Shown here piece after piece: positions 16,534 through 23,792 of a stretch of 32,178 bases of DNA. The position numbers and the translations under genes are program-made. Each line of letters opens with the position of its first letter. The first letter of the stretch is position 1. Source of the stretch: an uncultured Erysipelotrichaceae bacterium (lineage in GTDB: Bacteria > Bacillota_I > Bacilli_A > Erysipelotrichales > Erysipelotrichaceae); assembly GCA_902793635.1 (NCBI GenBank), contig CADBEA010000026.1, forward strand, positions 1 through 32,178, in the 5' to 3' direction. The notes under the pieces were generated by a model, which saw only the letters and a program-made list of their open reading frames with translations, was not told the origin of the DNA and did not search any database.

Positions 16534-16563
16534 TTGACACAGTATTTTCACATTTTTTATAAT
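16534..16563 (+). promoter_or_regulatory. consensus promoter of peptide-uptake operon 2
   Basis: A perfect TTGACA (16534-16539), an 18-bp spacer and a perfect TATAAT (16558-16563), preceded by A/T tracts that resemble an UP element. The predicted transcript start is about 16570. This is the strongest-looking promoter in the window. Confidence 0.85.
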
Positions 16564-16595
16564 GCACCTATACATAAGAGAGGGGAAAGAAACTT

Positions 16596-18278
16596 ATGAA
16601 AAAGTCAGTATCTCTTTTGCTCTCCGGTGTACTGGCCTTAGGCCTGGTTGGCTGCTCCGGCAACGGCGGCGGCGAAACACAGCCGACAGGCGGTGACACA
16701 CCGGCAAGCGACTCTTCAACCTTGACAATCGCTATCGCGATGCAGTTTGACACACTGGATCCGGCATTGTCCACAACTGTCTATAACGCATATGTTATCG
16801 ACTCCATCTATGCCGGTCTTCTGAGACTGGGTGATGACAACCTGCCGCATCCGGATCTGGCTGAGGGGTACAGCATTTCCGACGATGGTCTGGAATGGAC
16901 ATTCAACCTCCGCAAAGATGCAGTATTCACAGACGGCACACCGATCAAAGCTGAAAACTATGTATTCACAGTACTGCGTGCTCTGTCCTATGGTACAGAA
17001 AATGCATTCCGTACAAGTTCTCTGTGCCAGTACATTGTTGGTGCTGAAGAATATCGTAACCATGCTGTTGAAGTCGGCGCAAGCTTCGACTGTCTGACAG
17101 AAGATCACAGTGGTGTCGGTGTTGAAGCAGTTGACGACTACACACTCGTTTACAAGCTGAAGACTCCGGTTCCGTACTTTGACCTCAACGTATGCGGCGG
17201 CGGCGTATTCTCTCCGCTTCCGACAAACACTCCTCAGCATGACTCCGTATGGGCACTGACACCGGGTTATCCGACAAATGGTGCTTACACACTGGAATCC
17301 ATCGATCTGAACGACAAGGCTGTTGTTGTTAAGAGCGATTCTTACTGGAACAAAGACGCTGTCAAGATGGAAAAACTCGTATGGCAGGTCGTTGCTGATC
17401 CGAACGCCCAGATGGCTCAGTTCGAATCCGGCGACATCGACGTTGCTCTGAGTGTTCCGACAGAAGCAGTTGAAAAGTACCTCGGTACTGAAAATCTGTG
17501 GAGCATGATGTATCCGTCCACATATTCTCTGTGCGTCAACTCCGGTCCGACAGGTCCTGAAGCTCTGAAAGACAAGAATGTCCGTAAGGCTCTGTACATT
17601 GCTCTGGATAAAGAAGCTATCGTTAACGTAATCGGCAACACGGATCTGTATCCGCTGCTTGAAGGTTATGTACCGTTCGGTCTCCCGGGCGTTGATGGTG
17701 ACTTCCGTACAGAAAGAGACAAGGAAGGCTATGACCTCCATTATGATCCGGAAGAAGCAGTCAGACTGCTGAACGAAGCCGGCTATGATGAGAACAACAA
17801 GCTGCATATCACATACAAGTATTCCAAGAACAGCTTCCACGAGGATGTTGCTACAGTACTGCAGAGCCAGTGGGCAGCTCTCGGATGTGTCGATGTTGAC
17901 TTCGACGCTTGCGAAGGTAATGTATACTACAGCCAGATCGACGAAGGCGCTATCGAAATCGGCCGTTATGGTCTGCAGACAGATGACTCAGCTATGACTA
18001 TGCTGAAGAACTGGACAGCAGTTAACCTCGTAACACCGCTGATGGATACACCTAAGCAGGAAGTATTCGATCAGATGATCAACGACGCTTGGGCTGTCGC
18101 TGCTGATCCGACTGCTTTCGCAGAAGCTCTGCATAAGGCTGAAGATTACCTGGTTCAGGAAGAAGTCCTGCAGTTCCCGCTGTTCCAGTTCGCACAGGCT
18201 GGTCTGGTTCAGTCCAACGTTCATGATTACAAGCTGCACATCGCAACTCTGGACTTCATGAGCTGCACAAAGGACTAA
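16596..18278 (+). CDS. oppA: second peptide ABC transporter substrate-binding lipoprotein
   Basis: A 560-residue SBP_bac_5 receptor. The signal peptide ends in the lipobox LVGC with lipidated Cys20, followed by a Gly-rich linker, and the mature domain carries the family signature LEWTFNLRKDAVFTDGTP. It is not a recent duplicate of the receptor at 6078, as similarity is limited to family motifs. Codon use is again strongly biased (Thr ACA, Ala GCT/GCA), consistent with its consensus promoter and abundant expression. AGGGG lies upstream of the ATG. The rest of its transporter begins 207 bp downstream after a structured intergenic region. The ligand is probably a peptide, but a dipeptide, nickel chelate or other SBP_bac_5 ligand cannot be excluded. 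Confidence 0.92.
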   Translation: MKKSVSLLLSGVLALGLVGCSGNGGGETQPTGGDTPASDSSTLTIAIAMQFDTLDPALSTTVYNAYVIDSIYAGLLRLGDDNLPHPDLAEGYSISDDGLEWTFNLRKDAVFTDGTPIKAENYVFTVLRALSYGTENAFRTSSLCQYIVGAEEYRNHAVEVGASFDCLTEDHSGVGVEAVDDYTLVYKLKTPVPYFDLNVCGGGVFSPLPTNTPQHDSVWALTPGYPTNGAYTLESIDLNDKAVVVKSDSYWNKDAVKMEKLVWQVVADPNAQMAQFESGDIDVALSVPTEAVEKYLGTENLWSMMYPSTYSLCVNSGPTGPEALKDKNVRKALYIALDKEAIVNVIGNTDLYPLLEGYVPFGLPGVDGDFRTERDKEGYDLHYDPEEAVRLLNEAGYDENNKLHITYKYSKNSFHEDVATVLQSQWAALGCVDVDFDACEGNVYYSQIDEGAIEIGRYGLQTDDSAMTMLKNWTAVNLVTPLMDTPKQEVFDQMINDAWAVAADPTAFAEALHKAEDYLVQEEVLQFPLFQFAQAGLVQSNVHDYKLHIATLDFMSCTKD

Positions 18279-18319
18279 GCTGGAATCAAACACAAAACTT
18301 AAAGTTTAAAGCACGATTG

Positions 18320-18357
18320 ATATTGAGAGGAACGTCTTCGGGCGCTCCTCTCAGTAT
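18320..18357 (+). terminator. long hairpin with a UUCG tetraloop after oppA2
   Basis: Seventeen base pairs with a single A/C mismatch fold 18320-18357 into one stem closed by C(UUCG)G, an exceptionally stable tetraloop. Only three T residues follow, so it is a better 3' stabiliser or partial terminator than a full stop. Confidence 0.7.
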
Positions 18358-18371
18358 TTCGTATAAGAGTG

Positions 18372-18465
18372 CGGACATACAGTCCGTTCTTCGTCTGTCC
18401 TGGTAAACAAAGGCAGGCGCTTGTTTACGAAGAGAAACGAAGAATGACTGCAGACATGTCTGCAG
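18372..18465 (+). promoter_or_regulatory. structured leader with nested inverted repeats before oppB2
   Basis: Four elements lie in a row: CGGAC/GTCCG (18372-18386); an outer pair TTCTTCGT (18387-18394) with ACGAAGAA (18437-18444); nested within it GTAAACAA (18403-18410) with TTGTTTAC (18421-18428); and the perfect 18-bp palindrome CTGCAGACATGTCTGCAG (18448-18465). It does not match a riboswitch class I recognise. It could be an RNA control element or a protein operator. Confidence 0.5.
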
Positions 18466-18482
18466 AAAGAAAAGAGGGATGA
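18444..18482 (+). CDS. possible 12-codon leader peptide before oppB2
   Basis: ATG at 18444 opens a frame encoding MTADMSAERKEG and stops at a TGA (18480-18482) three bases before the oppB2 ATG. The frame overlaps the palindrome and the ribosome site of oppB2. It has only a weak upstream GAAG-type site. It is short enough to be chance. Confidence 0.2.
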   Translation: MTADMSAERKEG

Positions 18483-18485
18483 AAT

Positions 18486-19406
18486 ATGCTCAAATACATA
18501 GGAAAACGACTGCTAATGGGCGTGGCGACACTGTTTGCCTTGATGACGATTACTTTTTTTCTGATGCACATGATTCCCGGTTCACCGTTTGCCGGTGAAA
18601 CCCAGGGACTCTCGGCAGCAGCGAAACAGCAGATCATCGAAGCATACCAGCTGGATAAGCCGATTTATGTCCAGTATATGACCTACCTGAAGAATTTCTT
18701 CAGCGGCCAGCTTGGCACATCCACAGCCCGTAAAGGTGTTCCGATCACGATGATCATCGCCAACGGTTTGCCCTATACTGCCAAAGTCGGTCTTTCCGCA
18801 TTCATCACGGCTATGGTTCTCGGCATTCTGCTGGGTGCTGTATCGGCATTCTCGAAAAAAGCCTGGATCCAGGGTCTCTCAGCGTTCGTGGCAACGATCG
18901 GTGTCAGTGTGCCGAGCTTCCTGTTCGCACTGTTCCTGATGTATCTGTTCGGTGTAAACATGAAACTTCTGCCGATCATGGGTCTGAAATCATGGAAGCA
19001 CTACATTATGCCGTCTCTGGCTCTGGCGCTTTCTCCGATTGCCATGATCTCACGTCTGACCCGCAGTTCCCTTTCCGAAGAACTGAGACAGGACTACATG
19101 ATCCTTGCCCTCAGTAAGGGTACTTCGTATAAGAAGGCTGTTTATAAGCATGCCCTGAAGAACGCGATCATTCCGGTCGTCACCTATGCAGGTCCGCTGC
19201 TTGCGACATTGCTGACAGGTTCGTTCGTTGTCGAATCCCTGTTCACGATTCCTGGCATCGGTTCCGAATTCGTAGCCAGTGTATCCGGCCGTGACTATCC
19301 GCTGATCATGGCGCTGACTGTCCTGTACGGCTCACTGGTCATTCTGGCTAATATCCTGACCGATATTATCAGTGCGTTGATCGATCCGCGTATCCGTCTG
19401 AAGTAG
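18486..19406 (+). CDS. oppB: second peptide ABC transporter permease, OppB-type
   Basis: A 306-residue permease with the DppB/OppB layout: an N-terminal segment starting IGKRLLMGVATLFALMTITF, the PGSPFAGE loop, and about five more membrane segments. The EAA coupling motif is in YMILALSKGTSYKKAVYKHA, and the end is ALIDPRIRLK. AAGAGGG lies 7-8 nt before the ATG. The gene is preceded by a 207-bp leader full of inverted repeats, which is likely to set its expression relative to oppA2. The OppC-type partner begins 11 bp after its stop. Confidence 0.93.
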   Translation: MLKYIGKRLLMGVATLFALMTITFFLMHMIPGSPFAGETQGLSAAAKQQIIEAYQLDKPIYVQYMTYLKNFFSGQLGTSTARKGVPITMIIANGLPYTAKVGLSAFITAMVLGILLGAVSAFSKKAWIQGLSAFVATIGVSVPSFLFALFLMYLFGVNMKLLPIMGLKSWKHYIMPSLALALSPIAMISRLTRSSLSEELRQDYMILALSKGTSYKKAVYKHALKNAIIPVVTYAGPLLATLLTGSFVVESLFTIPGIGSEFVASVSGRDYPLIMALTVLYGSLVILANILTDIISALIDPRIRLK

Positions 19407-19417
19407 GAGGTGAAAGC

Positions 19418-20356
19418 ATGAGTGAAGCTGAAGTAAAAATGGTTCTGCCGGAGAATGCTTTTGAAAAACTCCCGGAAGATGAGAAGAATAACGAATTTAT
19501 CGCGATGAAATCACGCTCCTATTTCCAGGACGTCTGGTTTCAGTACAAGAAAAACAAACTGGCTATGGTCAGTCTGGTCTTCATTATCATCATGATCCTG
19601 ATGGCGATCTTCATGCCGATGTTCTCACGCTACAGCTATGAGGCACAGGATCTGGCGAACCCGAATGCTCTGCCAAGTGCGGCACACTGGTTCGGAACCG
19701 ACAAGTTCGGCCGTGATATCTTCATCCGTATCATGTACGGTGCCCGTATCTCCCTGTCAGTAGGTTTTGCGGCAGCGGCGATCAACCTGGTCATCGGTAT
19801 TGTCTGGGGCGGCATGTGCGGCTATATCGGCGGCAGATTCGACATGATCCTGATGCGTATCGTCGATATCATCTATTCCGTACCGACATTGCTGTACGTC
19901 ATTCTGATCATGCTGATCTTCGGATCTAACATGTTCTCGGTGCTGTTAGCGATCTGTATATCCTCCTGGGTAGGTCTGGCCCGTCAGGTCAGAGCTCAGG
20001 TCATGTCCCAGAAAGAACAGGAATATGCACTGGCTGCCAAGGTCCTTGGTGCCAGTGACATGCGCATCCTGTTCCGTCACCTGGTTAAAAACTCCATCGG
20101 GCCGATCATCGTCAATACGACCCTGATGGTTCCGAGTGCGATCTTCACCGAAGCGTTCCTTTCCTTCGTAGGTATCGGTATCAGTATTCCGATGGCTTCC
20201 TGGGGAACCATGGCCAACGAGGCCAAGAACATGCTGTTCTCAGCACCGCTGCAGATGGTATGGCCGGTATCGGCGATCTGTCTGACCATGCTGGCTCTGA
20301 ACTTTATCGGTGACGGCCTGAACCAGGCGCTTGACCCGAAGAAACGTTCACGCTGA
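19418..20356 (+). CDS. oppC: second peptide ABC transporter permease, OppC-type
   Basis: A 312-residue permease. It has a longer acidic N-terminal leader (about 40 residues) than OppC of operon 1, then FQYKKNKLAMVSL and the first membrane segment, the WFGTDKFGRDIFIRIMYGAR block, and the EAA motif in YALAAKVLGASDMRILFRHL. The C-terminus is GLNQALDPK. TAGGAGGTG gives a strong ribosome site. The third ATPase gene begins only 3 bp after its stop. Confidence 0.93.
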   Translation: MSEAEVKMVLPENAFEKLPEDEKNNEFIAMKSRSYFQDVWFQYKKNKLAMVSLVFIIIMILMAIFMPMFSRYSYEAQDLANPNALPSAAHWFGTDKFGRDIFIRIMYGARISLSVGFAAAAINLVIGIVWGGMCGYIGGRFDMILMRIVDIIYSVPTLLYVILIMLIFGSNMFSVLLAICISSWVGLARQVRAQVMSQKEQEYALAAKVLGASDMRILFRHLVKNSIGPIIVNTTLMVPSAIFTEAFLSFVGIGISIPMASWGTMANEAKNMLFSAPLQMVWPVSAICLTMLALNFIGDGLNQALDPKKRSR

Positions 20357-20359
20357 TCT

Positions 20360-21121
20360 ATGACGTTTCTGAAAGTGGAACAGCTTTCCATTCACGCGGA
20401 AAAAGAAGAAGGCGACATCCGGCTTCTGAAAAGTGTTTCGCTGGAAATGGAAAAAGGCGAACGGACGGCTCTTTTGGGACATTCCGGCAGCGGCAAGACA
20501 ACCCTTGCCAATGCCATTATGGGATTTCTCAAGGCGGGTACCTTCTGCGATTACGGCACAGTGACCTTTGACGGAATCGTCAATGTTCCGAAACAGCTCG
20601 GTCTTGACTTCCTTGACAATGATCCCTTTGCAGAGATCAGAGGAAAACGTATGGCCTATGTCATGCAGAATGTGAAGGATGCTTTCGATCCGACAGAAAA
20701 GATCGGTGCATATATCGCTGAGTTATTTCCGGATGACGGTTTCTTCGAAAGAAAAAAGAAAGTCATTTCCTTTCTTGAAAAAGCAGGAATCAGCGATCCG
20801 AAAAAAGTCAGCCGGTCCTCACCGCAGGAAGTATCTGTCGGGGAACTGCAGAAGATCATGATCATGACGGCGCTTGCCAAAGATCCGGAACTGGTCATTC
20901 TTGACGAACCGTTCTCCGCACTTGATCCGCTGTCAAAGCAGCAGATGATCGAAGAACTGCAAAAACACGAAAGTATGGGAATCTTTCTGATTACCCATGA
21001 GCCGGAAACGGCGAAAAATCTATGCACTTCCTGCCTGTTTATGGCGGAAGGCAAAGTCAGTGAAAAACGGAATACGGCGGATCTGTCCACGCAGGAAATG
21101 GTCAGCTGTATGGAAGTATAA
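20360..21121 (+). CDS. additional short ABC transporter ATPase with degenerate signature motif
   Basis: A 253-residue ABC ATPase inserted between the permeases and OppD2/OppF2. Walker A GHSGSGKT (Gly40-Thr47), Q-loop Gln103, Walker B with Asp182-Glu183, D-loop SALD and H-switch His213 are all intact. The signature LSGGQ is replaced by Val158-Ser-Val-Gly-Glu162. It lacks the C-terminal oligopeptide-transporter domain and its cysteines, and its length resembles NikD-like subunits. It has no clear ribosome site and starts 3 bp after oppC2, so it depends on translational coupling. It may replace OppD2 in an alternative motor or form a third, regulatory subunit; the sequence cannot decide. Confidence 0.88.
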   Translation: MTFLKVEQLSIHAEKEEGDIRLLKSVSLEMEKGERTALLGHSGSGKTTLANAIMGFLKAGTFCDYGTVTFDGIVNVPKQLGLDFLDNDPFAEIRGKRMAYVMQNVKDAFDPTEKIGAYIAELFPDDGFFERKKKVISFLEKAGISDPKKVSRSSPQEVSVGELQKIMIMTALAKDPELVILDEPFSALDPLSKQQMIEELQKHESMGIFLITHEPETAKNLCTSCLFMAEGKVSEKRNTADLSTQEMVSCMEV

Positions 21122-21145
21122 ACGGAAACAGAGAGGTGGAAGCAT

Positions 21146-22147
21146 ATGGCACTACTTGAAGTTGAAAATCTGAAGACAGATTTTACCACCGATCAGGGAA
21201 TGGTACATGCAGTCAGAGATGTTACCTTTTCGGTCGAACAGGGCGAAGCTCTCGGAATCGTTGGTGAGTCCGGTTCGGGAAAAAGCCAGACAATGTATTC
21301 GATTATCGGTCTGCTCGCAGATAACGGTATCGTAAACGCGAAACGTATCACTTTTGACGGCAAAGATATCGCACCCGAAAACTTTGCGAATAAAAAGACA
21401 TACGAAGACGCCATGAAGGATATCCGCGGAAATACCATGGCCATGATTTTCCAGGATCCGATGACGTTCCTGAATCCGATCATGAAAATCGGCGATCAGC
21501 TGACGGAAACAATTATGAATCATAACAAAGTTTCCGAGAAAGATGCTCATGAACTCGCTCTTGAACTGATGCGCAAGGTCGGCATTCCTTCACCGGAAAA
21601 GAGAATCAATCAGTATCCGTTTGAATTCTCCGGCGGTATGCGCCAGCGTATTATCATCGCGATTGCCCTGGCCAACAATCCGAAGCTGATCATCGCCGAC
21701 GAACCGACGACTGCTCTGGACGTTACGATTCAGGCGCAGGTTCTCGAACTGATCGACGAACTGAAGAAAAACAGCGGTTCAGCGGTTATCATGATTACGC
21801 ATGACCTTGGTGTCGTTGCCAAGCTCTGCGACCGCATTGCCATTATGTACGGCGGCAAGATCGTGGAAATCGGAACCGACAAGGAAATCTTCTACGATCC
21901 GAAGCATCCGTATACAAAGGGTCTTCTGAACTGCATTGCCAATCCGGATGAGGATGACGATAAGGAACTGGAACCGATCCCCGGATCACCGCCGGATCTG
22001 CTGAATCCTCCTAAGGGATGCCCGTTTGTCGACCGCTGTACGGAAGCTATGCGGGTATGTAAGGAATATCAGCCGGACGTGACAAAGTTCACGGAAACCC
22101 ATCAGTGTGCATGCTGGCTGTGCCATGAAAAGGCGGTGACAAAATGA
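21146..22147 (+). CDS. oppD: second peptide ABC transporter ATP-binding protein, OppD-type
   Basis: A 333-residue ATPase: Walker A GESGSGKS (Gly40-Ser47), Q-loop [11 protein letters not shown], signature FSGGMRQR, Walker [13 protein letters not shown] and H-switch ITHDLG. The C-terminal domain has CX5CX6C and further cysteines at the end, as expected for the [4Fe-4S]-type tail of OppD proteins. GAGAGGTGG lies before the ATG. The stop overlaps the start of the OppF-type gene by four bases (ATGA). It is diverged from the OppD of operon 1. Confidence 0.94.
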   Translation: MALLEVENLKTDFTTDQGMVHAVRDVTFSVEQGEALGIVGESGSGKSQTMYSIIGLLADNGIVNAKRITFDGKDIAPENFANKKTYEDAMKDIRGNTMAMIFQDPMTFLNPIMKIGDQLTETIMNHNKVSEKDAHELALELMRKVGIPSPEKRINQYPFEFSGGMRQRIIIAIALANNPKLIIADEPTTALDVTIQAQVLELIDELKKNSGSAVIMITHDLGVVAKLCDRIAIMYGGKIVEIGTDKEIFYDPKHPYTKGLLNCIANPDEDDDKELEPIPGSPPDLLNPPKGCPFVDRCTEAMRVCKEYQPDVTKFTETHQCACWLCHEKAVTK

Positions 22148-23121
22148 GTGAGAAACCGATTTTAAGTGTACGTAATCTGAAGACATACTTTGATGTGACC
22201 AAAGGCCTTTTCAGCAAGAAACAGATCGTTAAGGCAGTTGATGATGTATCCTTTGACGTTATGCCGAATGAAACATTCGGTCTGGTCGGTGAGTCAGGCT
22301 GCGGCAAGACAACACTGGGACGTACCATTGTAAAACTGTACGATCCGGTCGAAGGCAGCATTGAATTCATGGGCAAGGATATCGCCAACCTGAAAGGTGC
22401 GGAACTGAAAGCCTACCGTAAGGATATGCAGATGATCTTCCAGGATCCGTATGCGTCATTGAATCCCCGTATGACCGTCGGTGAAATCATCAAGGAACCG
22501 ATGATCATTCACAACATCTATAACACCGATGCCGAGCGTGAAGAACGTGTCGTTGAACTGCTCCGCATCGTCGGTCTGAAACCGGACCATATCCGCCGTT
22601 ATCCGGCTGAATTTTCCGGCGGTCAGAGACAGCGTATCGGTATTGCGAGAGCCCTTGCAGTCAACCCGAAGTTCATTGTCTGTGACGAACCGATCTCAGC
22701 GCTGGACGTATCGATTCAGGCTCAGGTCATCAATCTTTTGGAAAACATTCAGAAAGAAATGGGACTGTCCTATCTGTTCATCGCTCATGACCTGAGCATG
22801 GTCAAACATATCTCCGATAAGATCGGTGTCATGTATCTTGGCCACATGGTTGAAATGGGAAAGAGCGAAGACGTTTATCACCGGCCGCTGCATCCGTATA
22901 CAACGGCGCTGCTGTCAGCAATCCCGATTCCTGATCCTGATGTGGCCAAAGCCAAGTCGCGTATTCTTCTGGAAGGGGAAATCCCCAGCCCGATCAATCC
23001 GCCGGCCGGCTGTCCTTTCTCAACCAGATGCCCGAAGGCAACCGAGAGATGTCATAAGGAAATGCCGCAGCCGATCGAAGTCGGCGGCCGTATGGTTGCA
23101 TGTCATCTGTATGAGCGTTAA
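22144..23121 (+). CDS. oppF: second peptide ABC transporter ATP-binding protein, OppF-type
   Basis: A 325-residue ATPase: Walker A GESGCGKT (Gly49-Thr56), Q-loop [12 protein letters not shown], signature FSGGQRQR, Walker [13 protein letters not shown] and H-switch IAHDLS. The C-terminal CX5CX6C plus a final Cys matches the other D/F subunits in the window. It is translationally coupled to the upstream ATPase by an ATGA overlap. No terminator lies between it and gmk, 26 bp downstream, so the kinase is probably in the same transcript. Confidence 0.94.
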   Translation: MSEKPILSVRNLKTYFDVTKGLFSKKQIVKAVDDVSFDVMPNETFGLVGESGCGKTTLGRTIVKLYDPVEGSIEFMGKDIANLKGAELKAYRKDMQMIFQDPYASLNPRMTVGEIIKEPMIIHNIYNTDAEREERVVELLRIVGLKPDHIRRYPAEFSGGQRQRIGIARALAVNPKFIVCDEPISALDVSIQAQVINLLENIQKEMGLSYLFIAHDLSMVKHISDKIGVMYLGHMVEMGKSEDVYHRPLHPYTTALLSAIPIPDPDVAKAKSRILLEGEIPSPINPPAGCPFSTRCPKATERCHKEMPQPIEVGGRMVACHLYER

Positions 23122-23147
23122 TCTGTAAGTAGCAGGAGATAGTGTAT

Positions 23148-23726
23148 ATGGCAAAAGGATTGGTAGTAATTCTGACCGGCGCCAGCTCGGTAGGAAAAGG
23201 CAAGATCCGTGATCTGCTTCTGGCAGACGAGGAACTGAAGCTCTTCTTCTCCATTTCCGAGACGACCCGGCCGCGTAAGGAAAACGAAGTCGACGGCAAA
23301 GACTATTACTTCGTTTCCTATAAACAGTTCGCAGAATCTGTGAAAAACAAAGAACTTCTTGAATATACGGAATTCAACGGCTACTATTACGGAACACCGA
23401 AAGCCCAGGTCGATTTCCTGGTTTCCAAAGGCAAGAACGTTCTGATCGAAGTCGAAGCCCAGGGTGTCGGACCGATCAAGCTCAATATTCCTGACAGTGT
23501 GGCATTCTTTGTCATGCCGGCCAGCGAGGAAGAACTTGAAAAGCAGATCACTGAACGTTACAAGGATGATGAAGCATCTGTCGCAAGACGTCTGAACAAG
23601 GCCAAGATGGAAATGGAACTGGCACCGCTGTTCCGCAACGTCGTCACCAACGAAGACGGCGAAAAAGCTTATAAGCAGATCAAGGAAGTCATTCTCAAAG
23701 TTCTGGAAAACAGAAAAAACAGATAA
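23148..23726 (+). CDS. gmk: guanylate kinase, divergent
   Basis: A 192-residue guanylate kinase-family protein, expected to phosphorylate GMP (or dGMP) with ATP. The P-loop reads GASSVGKGK (Gly11-Lys19), where Gmk normally has GPSGVGKGT/S, so the last P-loop Ser/Thr is Lys. The GMP-binding SISETTRPRKENEVDGKDYYF stretch (given here as its SISETTRPR and EVDGKDYYF halves), the YYGTP motif, the EVEAQGV strand and the ARRLNKA lid region are recognisable. The late Tyr-Asp-Tyr near the conserved Asn is missing (LFRNVVTNED). ATG 23148 follows AGGAG with good spacing. Its placement at the end of a peptide-transport operon is unusual, and it may be a second, specialised paralogue. Confidence 0.85.
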   Translation: MAKGLVVILTGASSVGKGKIRDLLLADEELKLFFSISETTRPRKENEVDGKDYYFVSYKQFAESVKNKELLEYTEFNGYYYGTPKAQVDFLVSKGKNVLIEVEAQGVGPIKLNIPDSVAFFVMPASEEELEKQITERYKDDEASVARRLNKAKMEMELAPLFRNVVTNEDGEKAYKQIKEVILKVLENRKNR

Positions 23727-23731
23727 CATTC

Positions 23732-23758
23732 AAAAGGGAGGCAGAAAACCTCCCTTTT
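23732..23758. terminator. bidirectional intrinsic terminator between gmk and addA
   Basis: AAAAGGGAGG (23732-23741) pairs with CCTCCCTTTT (23749-23758) around a 7-nt loop, with T or A runs on both sides, so it can end transcripts from either direction. Confidence 0.9.
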
Positions 23759-23764
23759 ATAATG

Positions 23765-23792
23765 AAAAGGTGCAAGTATGTATTGCACCTTT
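23765..23792 (-). terminator. intrinsic terminator of addAB
   Basis: AAAGGTGCAA (23766-23775) pairs with TTGCACCTTT (23783-23792). On the minus strand it is followed by TTTTC. It overlaps the last base of the addA stop codon. Confidence 0.75.

Noticed and set aside
16716-17840. 374-codon minus-strand frame opposite the second receptor gene
   Set aside because: A shadow frame made by the strong codon bias of the receptor gene; no ribosome site or family motif.
18448-18465. Palindrome as a site-specific recombination or transposon end
   Set aside because: No transposase, target duplication or partner copy elsewhere in the window; it sits at a conserved type of operon position instead.
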